From Spirochaetaceae bacterium (lineage in GTDB: Bacteria > Spirochaetota > Spirochaetia > DSM-2461), in assembly GCA_003246505.1 (NCBI GenBank), contig QKAI01000201.1, positions 1-5,313 of the forward strand: a DNA stretch of 5,313 nucleotides, in the 5' to 3' direction. Shown here piece by piece: positions 1 through 5,313 of the stretch. Positions within the stretch are counted from its first letter, which is position 1. Each line of letters opens with the position of its first letter. The position numbers were made by a program, and so were the translations under genes. The notes under the pieces are model-generated. The model was not told where the DNA came from and made no database searches. It worked only from the letters and a program-made list of their open reading frames with translations.

Positions 1-120
1 GGTCCAGAATTCGAATTCCACCGGTCCCGCCTTGGCCGGCTCCGGCTCCTTGCCGCCGTTGGCAAGGACCAGGGGCAGGGAAAGGGTAAGGATCAGGATA
101 GACAATCATATCCGTTTCAT
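1..120 (-). CDS. Periplasmic sugar-binding protein of an ABC importer, N-terminal fragment with in-frame TGA at codon 5
   Basis: The frame read leftward from the ATG at 120-118 is MKRI*LSILILTLS, then PLVLANGGKEPEP, then AKAGPVEFEFWT, and runs off the window. This is a signal peptide (K2, R3, a Leu/Ile core at residues 6-19, probable signal peptidase I cleavage after LVLA) followed by a Lys/Glu/Pro/Ala linker and the VEFEFWT first strand typical of family 1 solute-binding proteins. There is no lipobox Cys near the cleavage site. The ATG is favoured because AAGGAG lies 6 nt upstream. Codon 5 (108-106) is TGA, where Trp (TGG) would fit well. A TTG at codon 6 is the only nearby in-frame alternative start, but it would lack the basic n-region and lies about 21 nt from the ribosome binding site. 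The role is inferred from this fragment and from the two sugar permeases in the same gene set. Too short to name a substrate. Confidence 0.75.
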
Positions 121-126
121 AAACAA

Positions 127-132
127 CTCCTT
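127..132 (-). promoter_or_regulatory. Ribosome binding site of the binding-protein gene
   Basis: AAGGAG on the minus strand lies 6 nt before the ATG at 120-118, which is near-ideal spacing. It decides the start: initiation here puts the TGA at codon 5 inside the reading frame, and the alternative TTG start is too far downstream to use this site. Confidence 0.8.
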
Positions 133-140
133 AACAAAAA

Positions 141-160
141 TAGAATTGCCTATCATTCTA
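141..160 (-). repeat. Inverted repeat over the -10 region of the binding-protein promoter
   Basis: The minus strand reads TAGAAT, 8 nt, ATTCTA: perfect 6-bp arms, followed directly by five T residues (140-136). The left arm is the proposed -10 hexamer, so the repeat spans from the -10 into the predicted transcription start. It could be an operator for a repressor. The stem-plus-T form also resembles a terminator, but with one G-C pair per arm it would be a very weak one, and it sits between a promoter and a ribosome binding site. I favour an operator or chance. Confidence 0.4.
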
Positions 161-184
161 GGGATGGTACCCGCCTCCGGGCAA
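155..184 (-). promoter_or_regulatory. Predicted sigma-70-type promoter for the binding-protein gene
   Basis: On the minus strand TTGCCC (184-179, four of six matches to TTGACA) is followed after 18 nt by TAGAAT (160-155, five of six matches to TATAAT). Predicted transcription would begin near 148, giving a leader of roughly 28 nt with the AAGGAG ribosome binding site. A GGTACC palindrome (171-166) lies in the spacer. A separate promoter fits the usual need for more binding protein than permease. No sequence computation backs this beyond consensus matching. Confidence 0.5.
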
Positions 185-190
185 CTTCAA

Positions 191-218
191 ATAGGTACCG
201 GGGGGTACCGGAAAAGTA
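191..218 (-). promoter_or_regulatory. Three phased TACYYMT-like heptamers, candidate response-regulator binding sites
   Basis: Reading the minus strand, TACTTTT (218-212), TACCCCC (207-201) and TACCTAT (197-191) lie in the same orientation with starts 11 and 10 bp apart, about one DNA turn each. TACCTAT matches the NarL-family heptamer TACYYMT fully; the other two match six of seven positions. Relative to a start near 148 they cover about -43 to -70, a position usual for activators. The gene just upstream encodes a NarL/FixJ-family regulator, which makes it the natural candidate protein. Binding is inferred. Confidence 0.45.
194..209. repeat. GGTACC-CCCC-GGTACC stem-loop/direct repeat after the regulator gene
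   Basis: Two copies of the palindrome GGTACC are separated by four bases, just past the stop codon of the response regulator. Each copy is self-complementary, so the pair is both a direct and an inverted repeat, and the transcript could fold into a 6-bp hairpin. A third GGTACC lies at 166-171 and an AGTACC at 215-220. The hairpin is not followed by a T-run on the minus strand (next bases TATTTG), so terminator function is doubtful; a protein-binding role is equally possible. Confidence 0.4.
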
Positions 219-221
219 CCA

Positions 222-917
222 TCAGTCCTCCATCAGGTGGCGGCACCACTCCTTGAGCCGGGGATCGCCGGCGGCCTTCATGGCGCTCATCCTGTCGTGG
301 ATGTCAAGCTTCTCGTAGATGTGGGAGATGTGGTTCTTCACGGTCTGCAATGCGATGAAGAGGCGGTCACCTATTTCCTGATTATCGTAGCCCCGGGAAA
401 GCAGGAAAAGGACATCCCTCTCCCGGCTGGAGAGAAGATCCAGATCGTAGGGGCGGTCGGTGCTCCGCCGGTCGTGGGGCTGGTCCTCCCCGTCCGGGGA
501 GACGAGCTTGGCGATGAGGGAGGGGGTGATGAGCCCCTGGCCCATGTTCAGCGCCCGGATGGCCTGGACCAGATTCTCCGAGGAAGTGTTCTTGAGGATG
601 TACCCCGCCGCTCCCCCGGCCAGGGCGTCGTGGACGTAGACGTCGTCGTCGAAGGTGGTGAGCATCATGATCTTGATGTCCCGGTGCCTTTCGTGGATGA
701 TCCGGGTGGCCTCCACCCCGTCCATGCCGGGCATGCGCACGTCCATGAGGATGATGTCCGGCTTCACCCTCTCCACCTGCTCCACCGCCTCCCTGCCGTC
801 CATGGCCAGGGCGGCCACCTCCAGGGAGGGGTCGCTCATCTCCAGGATCACCTTGAGGTTTTCCACGAACAGTTTCTGATCGTCCACCAGGAGCAGACGG
901 ATTTTATCCGATGCCAT
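222..917 (-). CDS. Two-component response regulator, NarL/FixJ family
   Basis: 231 residues, the normal length for the family. The receiver domain (about 5-122) has the acidic pair D12/D13, phosphoacceptor D59 in ILMDVRMPGMDG, T87/T88 and K109. A linker of about 35 residues rich in charged residues leads to a LuxR-type helix-turn-helix at about 160-210: LLSSRERDVLFLLSRGY, then NQEIGDRLFI, then QTVKNHISHIYEKLDIHDR. It is thus a DNA-binding transcription regulator switched by phosphorylation at D59. The ATG at 917-915 is preceded by GGGAGAGG at good spacing and lies inside the 3' end of the kinase gene (14-bp overlap), so kinase and regulator form a cognate pair. Likely targets are the adjacent binding-protein promoter and perhaps its own gene set. 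The stop is TGA, which argues against TGA being a sense codon in this organism. Confidence 0.95.
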   Translation of the reverse strand: MASDKIRLLLVDDQKLFVENLKVILEMSDPSLEVAALAMDGREAVEQVERVKPDIILMDVRMPGMDGVEATRIIHERHRDIKIMMLTTFDDDVYVHDALAGGAAGYILKNTSSENLVQAIRALNMGQGLITPSLIAKLVSPDGEDQPHDRRSTDRPYDLDLLSSRERDVLFLLSRGYDNQEIGDRLFIALQTVKNHISHIYEKLDIHDRMSAMKAAGDPRLKEWCRHLMED

Positions 918-2112
918 TTGTCCTCTCCCCCCGGGGCGGCAGGGGAATGAAGGCCCGGACCTGGAATCCCCCCGGCCCGCCGCCGTATTCCACCGATCCC
1001 CCGGTGCTCTCCACCCTCTCCCGCATCCCGGTCAGGCCCAGGCCCTCCTTCACCGAGGGCGCCCCCTTCCCGTTGTCCCGGATCAGGACCTGCAGGATCC
1101 CGTCCTCCAGCCAGAACATGATGTCCACCCGGGTGGCCATGCCGTGGCGGAAGGAGTTGGTCATGGCCTCCTGGATCGTCCTGTAGACTATCTTATCAAT
1201 TTCCGGCGGGAACTGGGAAGGGGCCTCCCCGTACTCCAGGGTCACCCCGATTCCCGTGGAGGACTCGAAGGCCTTCACCAGCCGGCTGATGGCGGTGAGG
1301 CCCCGGTAGTCCGGCTGCTCCCTTCCCCGCAGCTCCCTCATGGACAGGCGGGTTTCCTCCAGGCAGAGGCGGGTCTCCTCCATGGCCCGGAGGATCAGCT
1401 CCTTCGCCTCCGCGGGCCTGCGGTCTATCTGTATGGCCCCCGCTTCCAGCATGACCCGTACGTTTGTCAGGGCGTAGCCCACGGAGTCGTGGATCTCCCG
1501 GGAGATGCGCCGCCTCTCCCCGTCCAGGGTGCGCGCCTCCAGCTGTTCCGCGTAGTTCTGGTAGCCCAGGTTGGCTTCTATGAGCCGGGCGGCGGCCAGG
1601 TCCAGGCGGCGGTTCAGGTCCCTGAGCTCCCTCTGCTTCTCCTGCTGCGCCCTGATATAGCAGGCGGTGAGTCCCGAGAGCAGGGGCAGGAAGAGGAGGA
1701 TGAGAAGGTCGGGGAAGGGGGCCCCCGCCACGGGCAGGTGGAAGGCGGACCGGTCCCCCTGGAAGAGAAGCAGGGGAAGAACCGTCAGGACCGGGAGGAT
1801 GCGGCCCCAGGGAAGGGGCAGGTACAGGGCTGTCTCCGCGGTCAGCCCCATCATGAGGAAGGCGCCGATCCAGACGTAGTGCCCCGTGGGGTAGGCGATG
1901 AGAAGCACCGTGAGCAGCCGGAAGAGGAGCAGGGGCAGCCGGTTCCGGGAGAGGGTGGTCAGGAGGAGGGAAGAGGCCAGGGAGAGGGCCAGGAGAAGAT
2001 GGAACTGCCAGAGGAAGCCCTCGTAGATGATGGGGGGGACCCGGCCGGTGTGGAACTGGATGAGGGCCAGGGTGTGGAGGGTGACCGTAAGGGGGACGAG
2101 GGCTCTCTTCAC
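904..2112 (-). CDS. Membrane sensor histidine kinase, HisKA_3 (NarX/DegS-like) type
   Basis: 402 residues. The first ~152 residues form about six membrane helices (roughly 5-21, 32-54, 58-75, 78-98, 104-118, 134-152) with only short loops, so there is no large external sensor domain. A charged coiled-coil linker (about 153-198) leads to the HisKA_3 dimerisation domain with ERRRISREIHDSVGYALTNV, phosphoacceptor H208. The HATPase_c domain has an N-box around E315/N319 (RTIQEAMTNSFRHG), DNGKG at 346-350 and GLGLTGMRERVESTGG at 357-372. It should autophosphorylate and pass phosphate to the regulator encoded next. I chose the GTG at 2112-2110: it overlaps the permease stop as GTGA, has GGAGGG 9 nt upstream, and is followed at once by a membrane segment. 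The frame is open further upstream, but that part lies within the permease gene in another frame. The signal sensed is not visible. Confidence 0.93.
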   Translation of the reverse strand: MKRALVPLTVTLHTLALIQFHTGRVPPIIYEGFLWQFHLLLALSLASSLLLTTLSRNRLPLLLFRLLTVLLIAYPTGHYVWIGAFLMMGLTAETALYLPLPWGRILPVLTVLPLLLFQGDRSAFHLPVAGAPFPDLLILLFLPLLSGLTACYIRAQQEKQRELRDLNRRLDLAAARLIEANLGYQNYAEQLEARTLDGERRRISREIHDSVGYALTNVRVMLEAGAIQIDRRPAEAKELILRAMEETRLCLEETRLSMRELRGREQPDYRGLTAISRLVKAFESSTGIGVTLEYGEAPSQFPPEIDKIVYRTIQEAMTNSFRHGMATRVDIMFWLEDGILQVLIRDNGKGAPSVKEGLGLTGMRERVESTGGSVEYGGGPGGFQVRAFIPLPPRGERTNGIG

Positions 2113-3047
2113 TCCTTGATACCCTCCGTGAAGCCCCGCTCCAGATTGGTCTGGATGGACCAGAAGAGGAGGATGACCGGCAGGGCGGTAAGGACCGAGG
2201 CGGCCATGATCCGGTCCCAGACGGCGTTCTTGGAGAAGAAGAGGAAGCGGATTCCCAGGGAGAGGGTGCGCAGCCCGGGATAGCTCTTGAGGAAGAGGGA
2301 GGCGTAGAGGTAGTCGTTCCAGACTATGATGAAGCAGTAGATGAATACCGTGGTCAGGGCGTTCCGTGAGAGGGGGGCCACGATGCGGAGGAGGATCCCC
2401 CCGCGGGAGAGACCATCCATCCTGCCCGCGTCGTCCAGGGTGGTGGGGATGGCCCGGAAGTAGTTTCCCAGCAGGTAGAGGGCCACGGGCAGAACCTGCA
2501 CCAGATAGATGAGGAGCAGGGCGCAGCAGGTTCCCGCGGCGCTGCGCAGAAGCCCCGCGGAGGCGCTCATCCTGTAGAGGGGCACCGCCATGAGGACCCC
2601 TCCCAGGAGGTAGACCATGAGCACCGTCCGGTTGATGAGCCCCTTGCCGGGAAAGCGCATCCTCCCCAGGGCGTAGGCCCCCAGGGAGGCCAGGAAGGTG
2701 GCGGTCAGGGCGGAGAGGAGGGAGAGGAGCAGGGAGTTGCGGAAGTAGAGACCGAAGGGGAAGATGTCCGAGGCCTCCCGGTAGCGCCGGAGGATGCGGT
2801 TCTTCTGTCCCTGGCTCAGGCCGGCCTCGTCCAGGAGGGTATGCATGATGGGGTAGGGCTCCCGCACGTTCCGCCCCGGATTGATCAGCTCCCCGTAGGC
2901 CTCCCCGTTGATCCTGTCCGGGATGAGGGAGGGGTTGCCCCACTCCCAGGAGTATTTGAAGCTGACCGAGAGCATCTGAGCGAAGGGGAGGAGGCAGAAG
3001 AGCATGAGGAGGAGCACCGCGAGGAGGAAGAGGAGTCTTTTCACCAT
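2109..3047 (-). CDS. Sugar ABC transporter permease, MalG/UgpE-like
   Basis: 312 residues with an N-terminal membrane helix (about 4-28), NSLLLSLLSALTATFLASLGAYALGR-type second segment (104-129), and further helices around 138-158, 172-194, 230-250 and 282-300. The EAA loop that docks the ATPase is at about 204-226: LDDAGRMDGLSRGG followed by ILLRIVAPL. The C terminus LERGFTEGIKE resembles the usual ending of this family. It forms the inner-membrane channel with the preceding permease. The external stretch between the first and second helices (about 30-100) is some 25-30 residues longer than I expect and contains a charged segment (QKNRILRRYREASD). The ATG at 3047-3045 overlaps the previous gene by 7 bp and has GAGG 8 nt upstream; a GTG at the next codon is an alternative. 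No ATPase gene is visible beside it. Confidence 0.93.
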   Translation of the reverse strand: MVKRLLFLLAVLLLMLFCLLPFAQMLSVSFKYSWEWGNPSLIPDRINGEAYGELINPGRNVREPYPIMHTLLDEAGLSQGQKNRILRRYREASDIFPFGLYFRNSLLLSLLSALTATFLASLGAYALGRMRFPGKGLINRTVLMVYLLGGVLMAVPLYRMSASAGLLRSAAGTCCALLLIYLVQVLPVALYLLGNYFRAIPTTLDDAGRMDGLSRGGILLRIVAPLSRNALTTVFIYCFIIVWNDYLYASLFLKSYPGLRTLSLGIRFLFFSKNAVWDRIMAASVLTALPVILLFWSIQTNLERGFTEGIKE

Positions 3048-3895
3048 CCCAGCACCCTCTTGACGTAGACGGAGATGTACAGAAGCATGATGATGATCTG
3101 AATGACCGCCAGGGCCGAGGCGAGGCCCATCTCCATGGCCCCGGTGAAGGCGGTGTAGTAGGTGTGCACCGGCAGGGTGCGCAGATGGGGGGCCAGGAGA
3201 TAGACCTCGTCGAATTTGCTGAAATTCCAGATGAACCGGATGAGGGAGAGGGCGGAGGTGATGAAGAGGATCTCCGGAACGGTGATGTAGAGGAATTTGT
3301 GCCAGGGGCCCGCCCCGTCCACCCCCGCCGCGTCGTAGAGGGACCGGTCTATGACCTGGAGCCGGGAGAGGACCAGGAGGGCGGTGAAGGGGAAATTCCT
3401 CCACACGCTGAAGAGGACGATGAAGAGGACCGGCGCTTCGGCCATGAGATTGAACCGGGAGGGGAAGAGCCCGGTCTTCTCCACCAGGAAATCGATGAAG
3501 AGGCCGTTCACCGGGTCAAAGAAGAACTGCCATGAGTAGACCTCCGAGATGAGGGGGGCCGCGTAGGGCAGGAGCACCACCGCCAAAACCAGGCGGCGCC
3601 CGGGGAAGGGCCGGTTCAGGAGCAGGGCCACGGCCACGCCGAAAAGGGTGGTCCCCAGGGTGGTGCCCGCCGTATAGAGCATGGTGATGCCCAGGGAGCG
3701 CCAGAAGATCCGGTCCGAGAGGAGTCCGGCCAGGTTGTCCAGGCCGGTGAAGCTGTTCGCTCCCCCGAGGGTCACATCGAAAAAGGAGAGATACAGGGTA
3801 TAGAGAAGGGGGTAGAGAGTCAGGAGTCCTATGAGTATCAGGGAGGGAAGGATCAGAAGGCGACCCGTCCTGGCTTCCCTTTCCGGAATGGTCAT
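3041..3895 (-). CDS. Sugar ABC transporter permease, MalF/UgpA-like
   Basis: 284 residues, typical of short MalF-type permeases without a large periplasmic loop. Membrane segments appear at about 12-38, 66-93, 101-120, 155-178, 208-225 and 258-278. The EAA loop is at about 185-209: SLYDAAGVDGAGPWHKFLYI followed by TVPEI. The downstream segment FIWNFSKFDEVYLLA matches the family pattern WxFNxFDxIYLL, but the Gly-Gly-Pro that often follows is replaced by APHLRTLP. It pairs with the next gene product as the membrane channel of a carbohydrate importer; the exact sugar cannot be read from the sequence. The ATG at 3895-3893 is the only sensible start, since the basic n-region and first helix follow directly, yet no normal ribosome binding site precedes it: only GGGGGT, which is part of an inverted repeat and abuts the ATG. 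The stop is TGA. Confidence 0.93.
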   Translation of the reverse strand: MTIPEREARTGRLLILPSLILIGLLTLYPLLYTLYLSFFDVTLGGANSFTGLDNLAGLLSDRIFWRSLGITMLYTAGTTLGTTLFGVAVALLLNRPFPGRRLVLAVVLLPYAAPLISEVYSWQFFFDPVNGLFIDFLVEKTGLFPSRFNLMAEAPVLFIVLFSVWRNFPFTALLVLSRLQVIDRSLYDAAGVDGAGPWHKFLYITVPEILFITSALSLIRFIWNFSKFDEVYLLAPHLRTLPVHTYYTAFTGAMEMGLASALAVIQIIIMLLYISVYVKRVLGW

Positions 3896-3915
3896 ACCCC
3901 CATTATAGGGGGTAT
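3894..3915. repeat. Perfect 8-bp inverted repeat around TATAAT at the first permease start codon
   Basis: The minus strand reads ATACCCCC, TATAAT, GGGGGTAT, and the last two bases are the first two of the ATG start codon. The arms pair perfectly over 8 bp. As RNA this would be a stable hairpin hiding the start codon and the only G-rich sequence in front of it. As DNA it is a palindrome made of two TACCCCC half-sites, the same half-site as at 207-201. There is no T-run after it, so it is not a normal terminator. The loop equals the -10 consensus, but the matching -35 (TAGGAA, three of six) is poor. Confidence 0.6.
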
Positions 3916-3927
3916 CGGGAAATTTTC

Positions 3928-5313
3928 CTACTCCGTCCGGAACTGTCCGAAGTTATCCTGGAGCTCCCGGACGATTCCGGAGAGCTTCTGGGCCAGCTCC
4001 ACCATCAATTGCATGGATTTGACAATCTCCCGGGAGCCTTCGGAGGATTCGGCCATCCCCCGGGTGACCACTTCCGATATCTCCTGCACCTGGGTGGAGT
4101 TATCCAGCATGATAGAGGTCCCTTCCTTGATCTCCTTGGAGCTGTTCCTTATGACCACGGTCACGTTGCTGATCTCCGTGGTGGATTCCAGGATCTGCCG
4201 GCCCCCAATATTCAGTTCCGAGACGGACTGCTCGATTTCGGTGAAGGCGTCCACCGTGTCGGTCACCTCCCGGGCGATCTTTTCGAAGGCCTGGGCGGTT
4301 ATGTCCACGTTCCTGTCCGTTTCCGCCACCGAGGCGGTCACGTCTTTGATGACCTGGGTGATCTTCTTGGAGGATTCCCCTGAGGAGTCGGCCAGTTTGC
4401 GGATCTCCTCGGCCACCACGGCGAAGCCCCGCCCCGCATCCCCCGCGTGGGCCGCTTCTATGGCGGCGTTCATGGAGAGGAGGTTGGTCCGGGCGGCGAT
4501 TCCGGAGATGGTGGAGGCCATGCTCTGGATCTCGTTGATATTGCTTACCACCAGGCGGAAGGCCTCGGAGGTGGCGCTTATGTTCTCCTTGCCCTCCCGG
4601 GCTACCTGGGTCAGGGCCCGGGTGGTCTCCCTCTTGTTCTGGGCCACGGAGTTCACGTTGTTCAGGGAGGCGATCATCTGGGTTATGGCGGCGGTGGACT
4701 CCTCCACCATGGCGGCCTGGCCGATGATCTGGTTGTCCATGGATTCGATGTTGGCGGTCATCTGCTCCAGGGCGGTCACGCTCTCGGCGATGCTCATGTC
4801 CAGCCCTTCGATCTGCTTCTTCGTGGATTCCAGGTTGGCGCTGATCTGCTCTATGGAACTGGACGTCTCCTCCGTGGAGGAGGACACTTCCATGCGGATC
4901 TCGTCGGTCTCCTCAATGGCCTTCTTCACCTCGATCATGAGGAGGCGGAGTTTTCCCACGAAATCGTTGAAGGAGGAGGCCACCCGGCCTATCTCGTTGT
5001 CCGAAGTCACCGGAATGGCCACGGTAAGGTCCGCGTCGGCCGCGGCCAGATCCTCCAGCAGGCTCCCCAAGCCGGTGAGGGGATTGATGATGGAGCGGGA
5101 GTAGATGATGAAGACGAGGATCTGCATGACCACGAAGCTGACGATGAAGAGGATCATGGGGAGCAAGACCTTTCTTCTGATCTCGCTGTATATGTCGTCC
5201 CGGAGTTCGGCCACGATGATCCCCCAACGGGTTACGCCTATCCTCCCCGCCTGGAGCATGGCCGTCCCTTCCGAGGAGTTCCCCAGGAAAAAGTAGGAAT
5301 CCTGCGTATTGAG
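3928..5313 (-). CDS. Methyl-accepting chemotaxis protein with a Cache-like external domain, 5' end cut by the window
   Basis: The frame is open to the right edge, so the gene starts outside the window; 461 residues are visible (counted from the edge). Residues 1-45 (YFFLGNSSEGTAML, then RWGIIVAELRDDIYSEIRR) look like the end of a periplasmic dCache-type ligand domain. A membrane helix follows (about 49-71), then a HAMP domain (about 72-125), then a long helical signalling region. The highly conserved hairpin tip that binds CheA/CheW is at about 271-308: IAARTNLLSMNAAIEAAHAG, then RGFAVVAEEIRKLADSS. The end (LQDNFGQFRTE) lacks a CheR/CheB-tethering pentapeptide of the NWETF kind. The stop is TAG, 32 bp before the first permease gene, so it is probably co-transcribed with the transporter. 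The receptor would bias swimming in response to a ligand plausibly related to the transported compound; the link to the substrate is inferred from position only. Confidence 0.93.
   Translation of the reverse strand, partial: LNTQDSYFFLGNSSEGTAMLQAGRIGVTRWGIIVAELRDDIYSEIRRKVLLPMILFIVSFVVMQILVFIIYSRSIINPLTGLGSLLEDLAAADADLTVAIPVTSDNEIGRVASSFNDFVGKLRLLMIEVKKAIEETDEIRMEVSSSTEETSSSIEQISANLESTKKQIEGLDMSIAESVTALEQMTANIESMDNQIIGQAAMVEESTAAITQMIASLNNVNSVAQNKRETTRALTQVAREGKENISATSEAFRLVVSNINEIQSMASTISGIAARTNLLSMNAAIEAAHAGDAGRGFAVVAEEIRKLADSSGESSKKITQVIKDVTASVAETDRNVDITAQAFEKIAREVTDTVDAFTEIEQSVSELNIGGRQILESTTEISNVTVVIRNSSKEIKEGTSIMLDNSTQVQEISEVVTRGMAESSEGSREIVKSMQLMVELAQKLSGIVRELQDNFGQFRTE

Noticed and set aside
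6..17. Tandem EcoRI sites (GAATTCGAATTC) suggesting a cloning or vector junction at the left edge
   Set aside because: The bases encode Glu-Phe-Glu-Phe of the VEFEFWT strand of the binding protein in a continuous frame, so they are explained by the gene.
103..108. TGA read as tryptophan or selenocysteine by a changed genetic code or insertion system
   Set aside because: Three other genes here end in TGA at the expected family end points, which argues against reassignment. A selenocysteine in the n-region of a signal peptide has no rationale, and I saw no hairpin directly after the codon to support it.
1660..2030. Purine-rich gaggaggaagaggag-like runs on the plus strand as possible repeats
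   Set aside because: They are the complement of Leu/Val-rich membrane segments using CTC/CTG/CTT codons and show no regular unit.
237..2283. Long open frames on the plus strand opposite the regulator, kinase and permease genes
   Set aside because: Their products are low-complexity Gly/Glu/Pro/Val-rich sequences with no recognisable domain, as expected opposite GC-rich genes. The minus-strand frames carry clear conserved motifs.
2113..2943. N-terminal extension of the kinase frame across the permease gene
   Set aside because: The extension is an out-of-frame reading of the permease, rich in Pro/Gly/His/Arg. The GTG at 2112 with a GGAGGG upstream and the membrane segment that follows define the real start.
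4009..5104. Long open frames on the plus strand opposite the chemoreceptor
   Set aside because: They mirror the chemoreceptor coding pattern (Ser/Met/Ile/Val-rich) and have no family features or convincing start context.
1..5313. Missing ABC ATPase gene as a sign of a broken transporter
   Set aside because: Importers of this family often use a shared ATPase encoded elsewhere, and genes beyond both edges are not visible, so absence here means little.

Overview
All genes in this window are read from the minus strand, so the biological order runs from high to low coordinates. The order is: a transmembrane methyl-accepting chemotaxis protein (cut by the right edge), two sugar-type ABC permeases (MalF-like, then MalG-like), a HisKA_3-type membrane histidine kinase, a NarL/FixJ-family response regulator, and the first 40 codons of a periplasmic sugar-binding protein (cut by the left edge). 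The sequence is GC-rich, and shadow frames on the plus strand stay open over long distances for that reason. The binding protein has a non-lipoprotein signal peptide ending in ANGGKE before a mature start VEFEFWT. I associate this pattern with binding proteins of Spirochaeta/Treponema-like bacteria, so a spirochaete is my best guess. It is an inference without a marker gene.

The five genes from chemoreceptor to regulator are tightly packed. Chemoreceptor and first permease are 32 bp apart. The permeases overlap by 7 bp, second permease and kinase by 4 bp (GTGA), and kinase and regulator by 14 bp. The kinase and regulator therefore sit inside the transporter gene set and are probably translated in coupling with it. 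The binding-protein gene follows after a 101-bp gap with its own apparent promoter. No ABC ATPase is present, as is common for this transporter family, where a shared MsmK/MalK-type ATPase is often encoded elsewhere.

The 101-bp gap is the densest regulatory stretch. It holds four GTAC cores, three of them 10-11 bp apart. These form three same-strand heptamers resembling the NarL-family box TACYYMT, lying about 45-70 bp upstream of the predicted binding-protein transcription start. The same TACCCCC half-site forms a perfect inverted repeat at the start codon of the first permease. The simplest model is that the kinase/regulator pair senses the transported compound or transport activity and drives binding-protein synthesis, while the chemoreceptor steers the cell toward the same compound.

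The main oddity is an in-frame TGA at codon 5 of the binding protein, after a well-placed ribosome binding site and inside an otherwise intact signal peptide.
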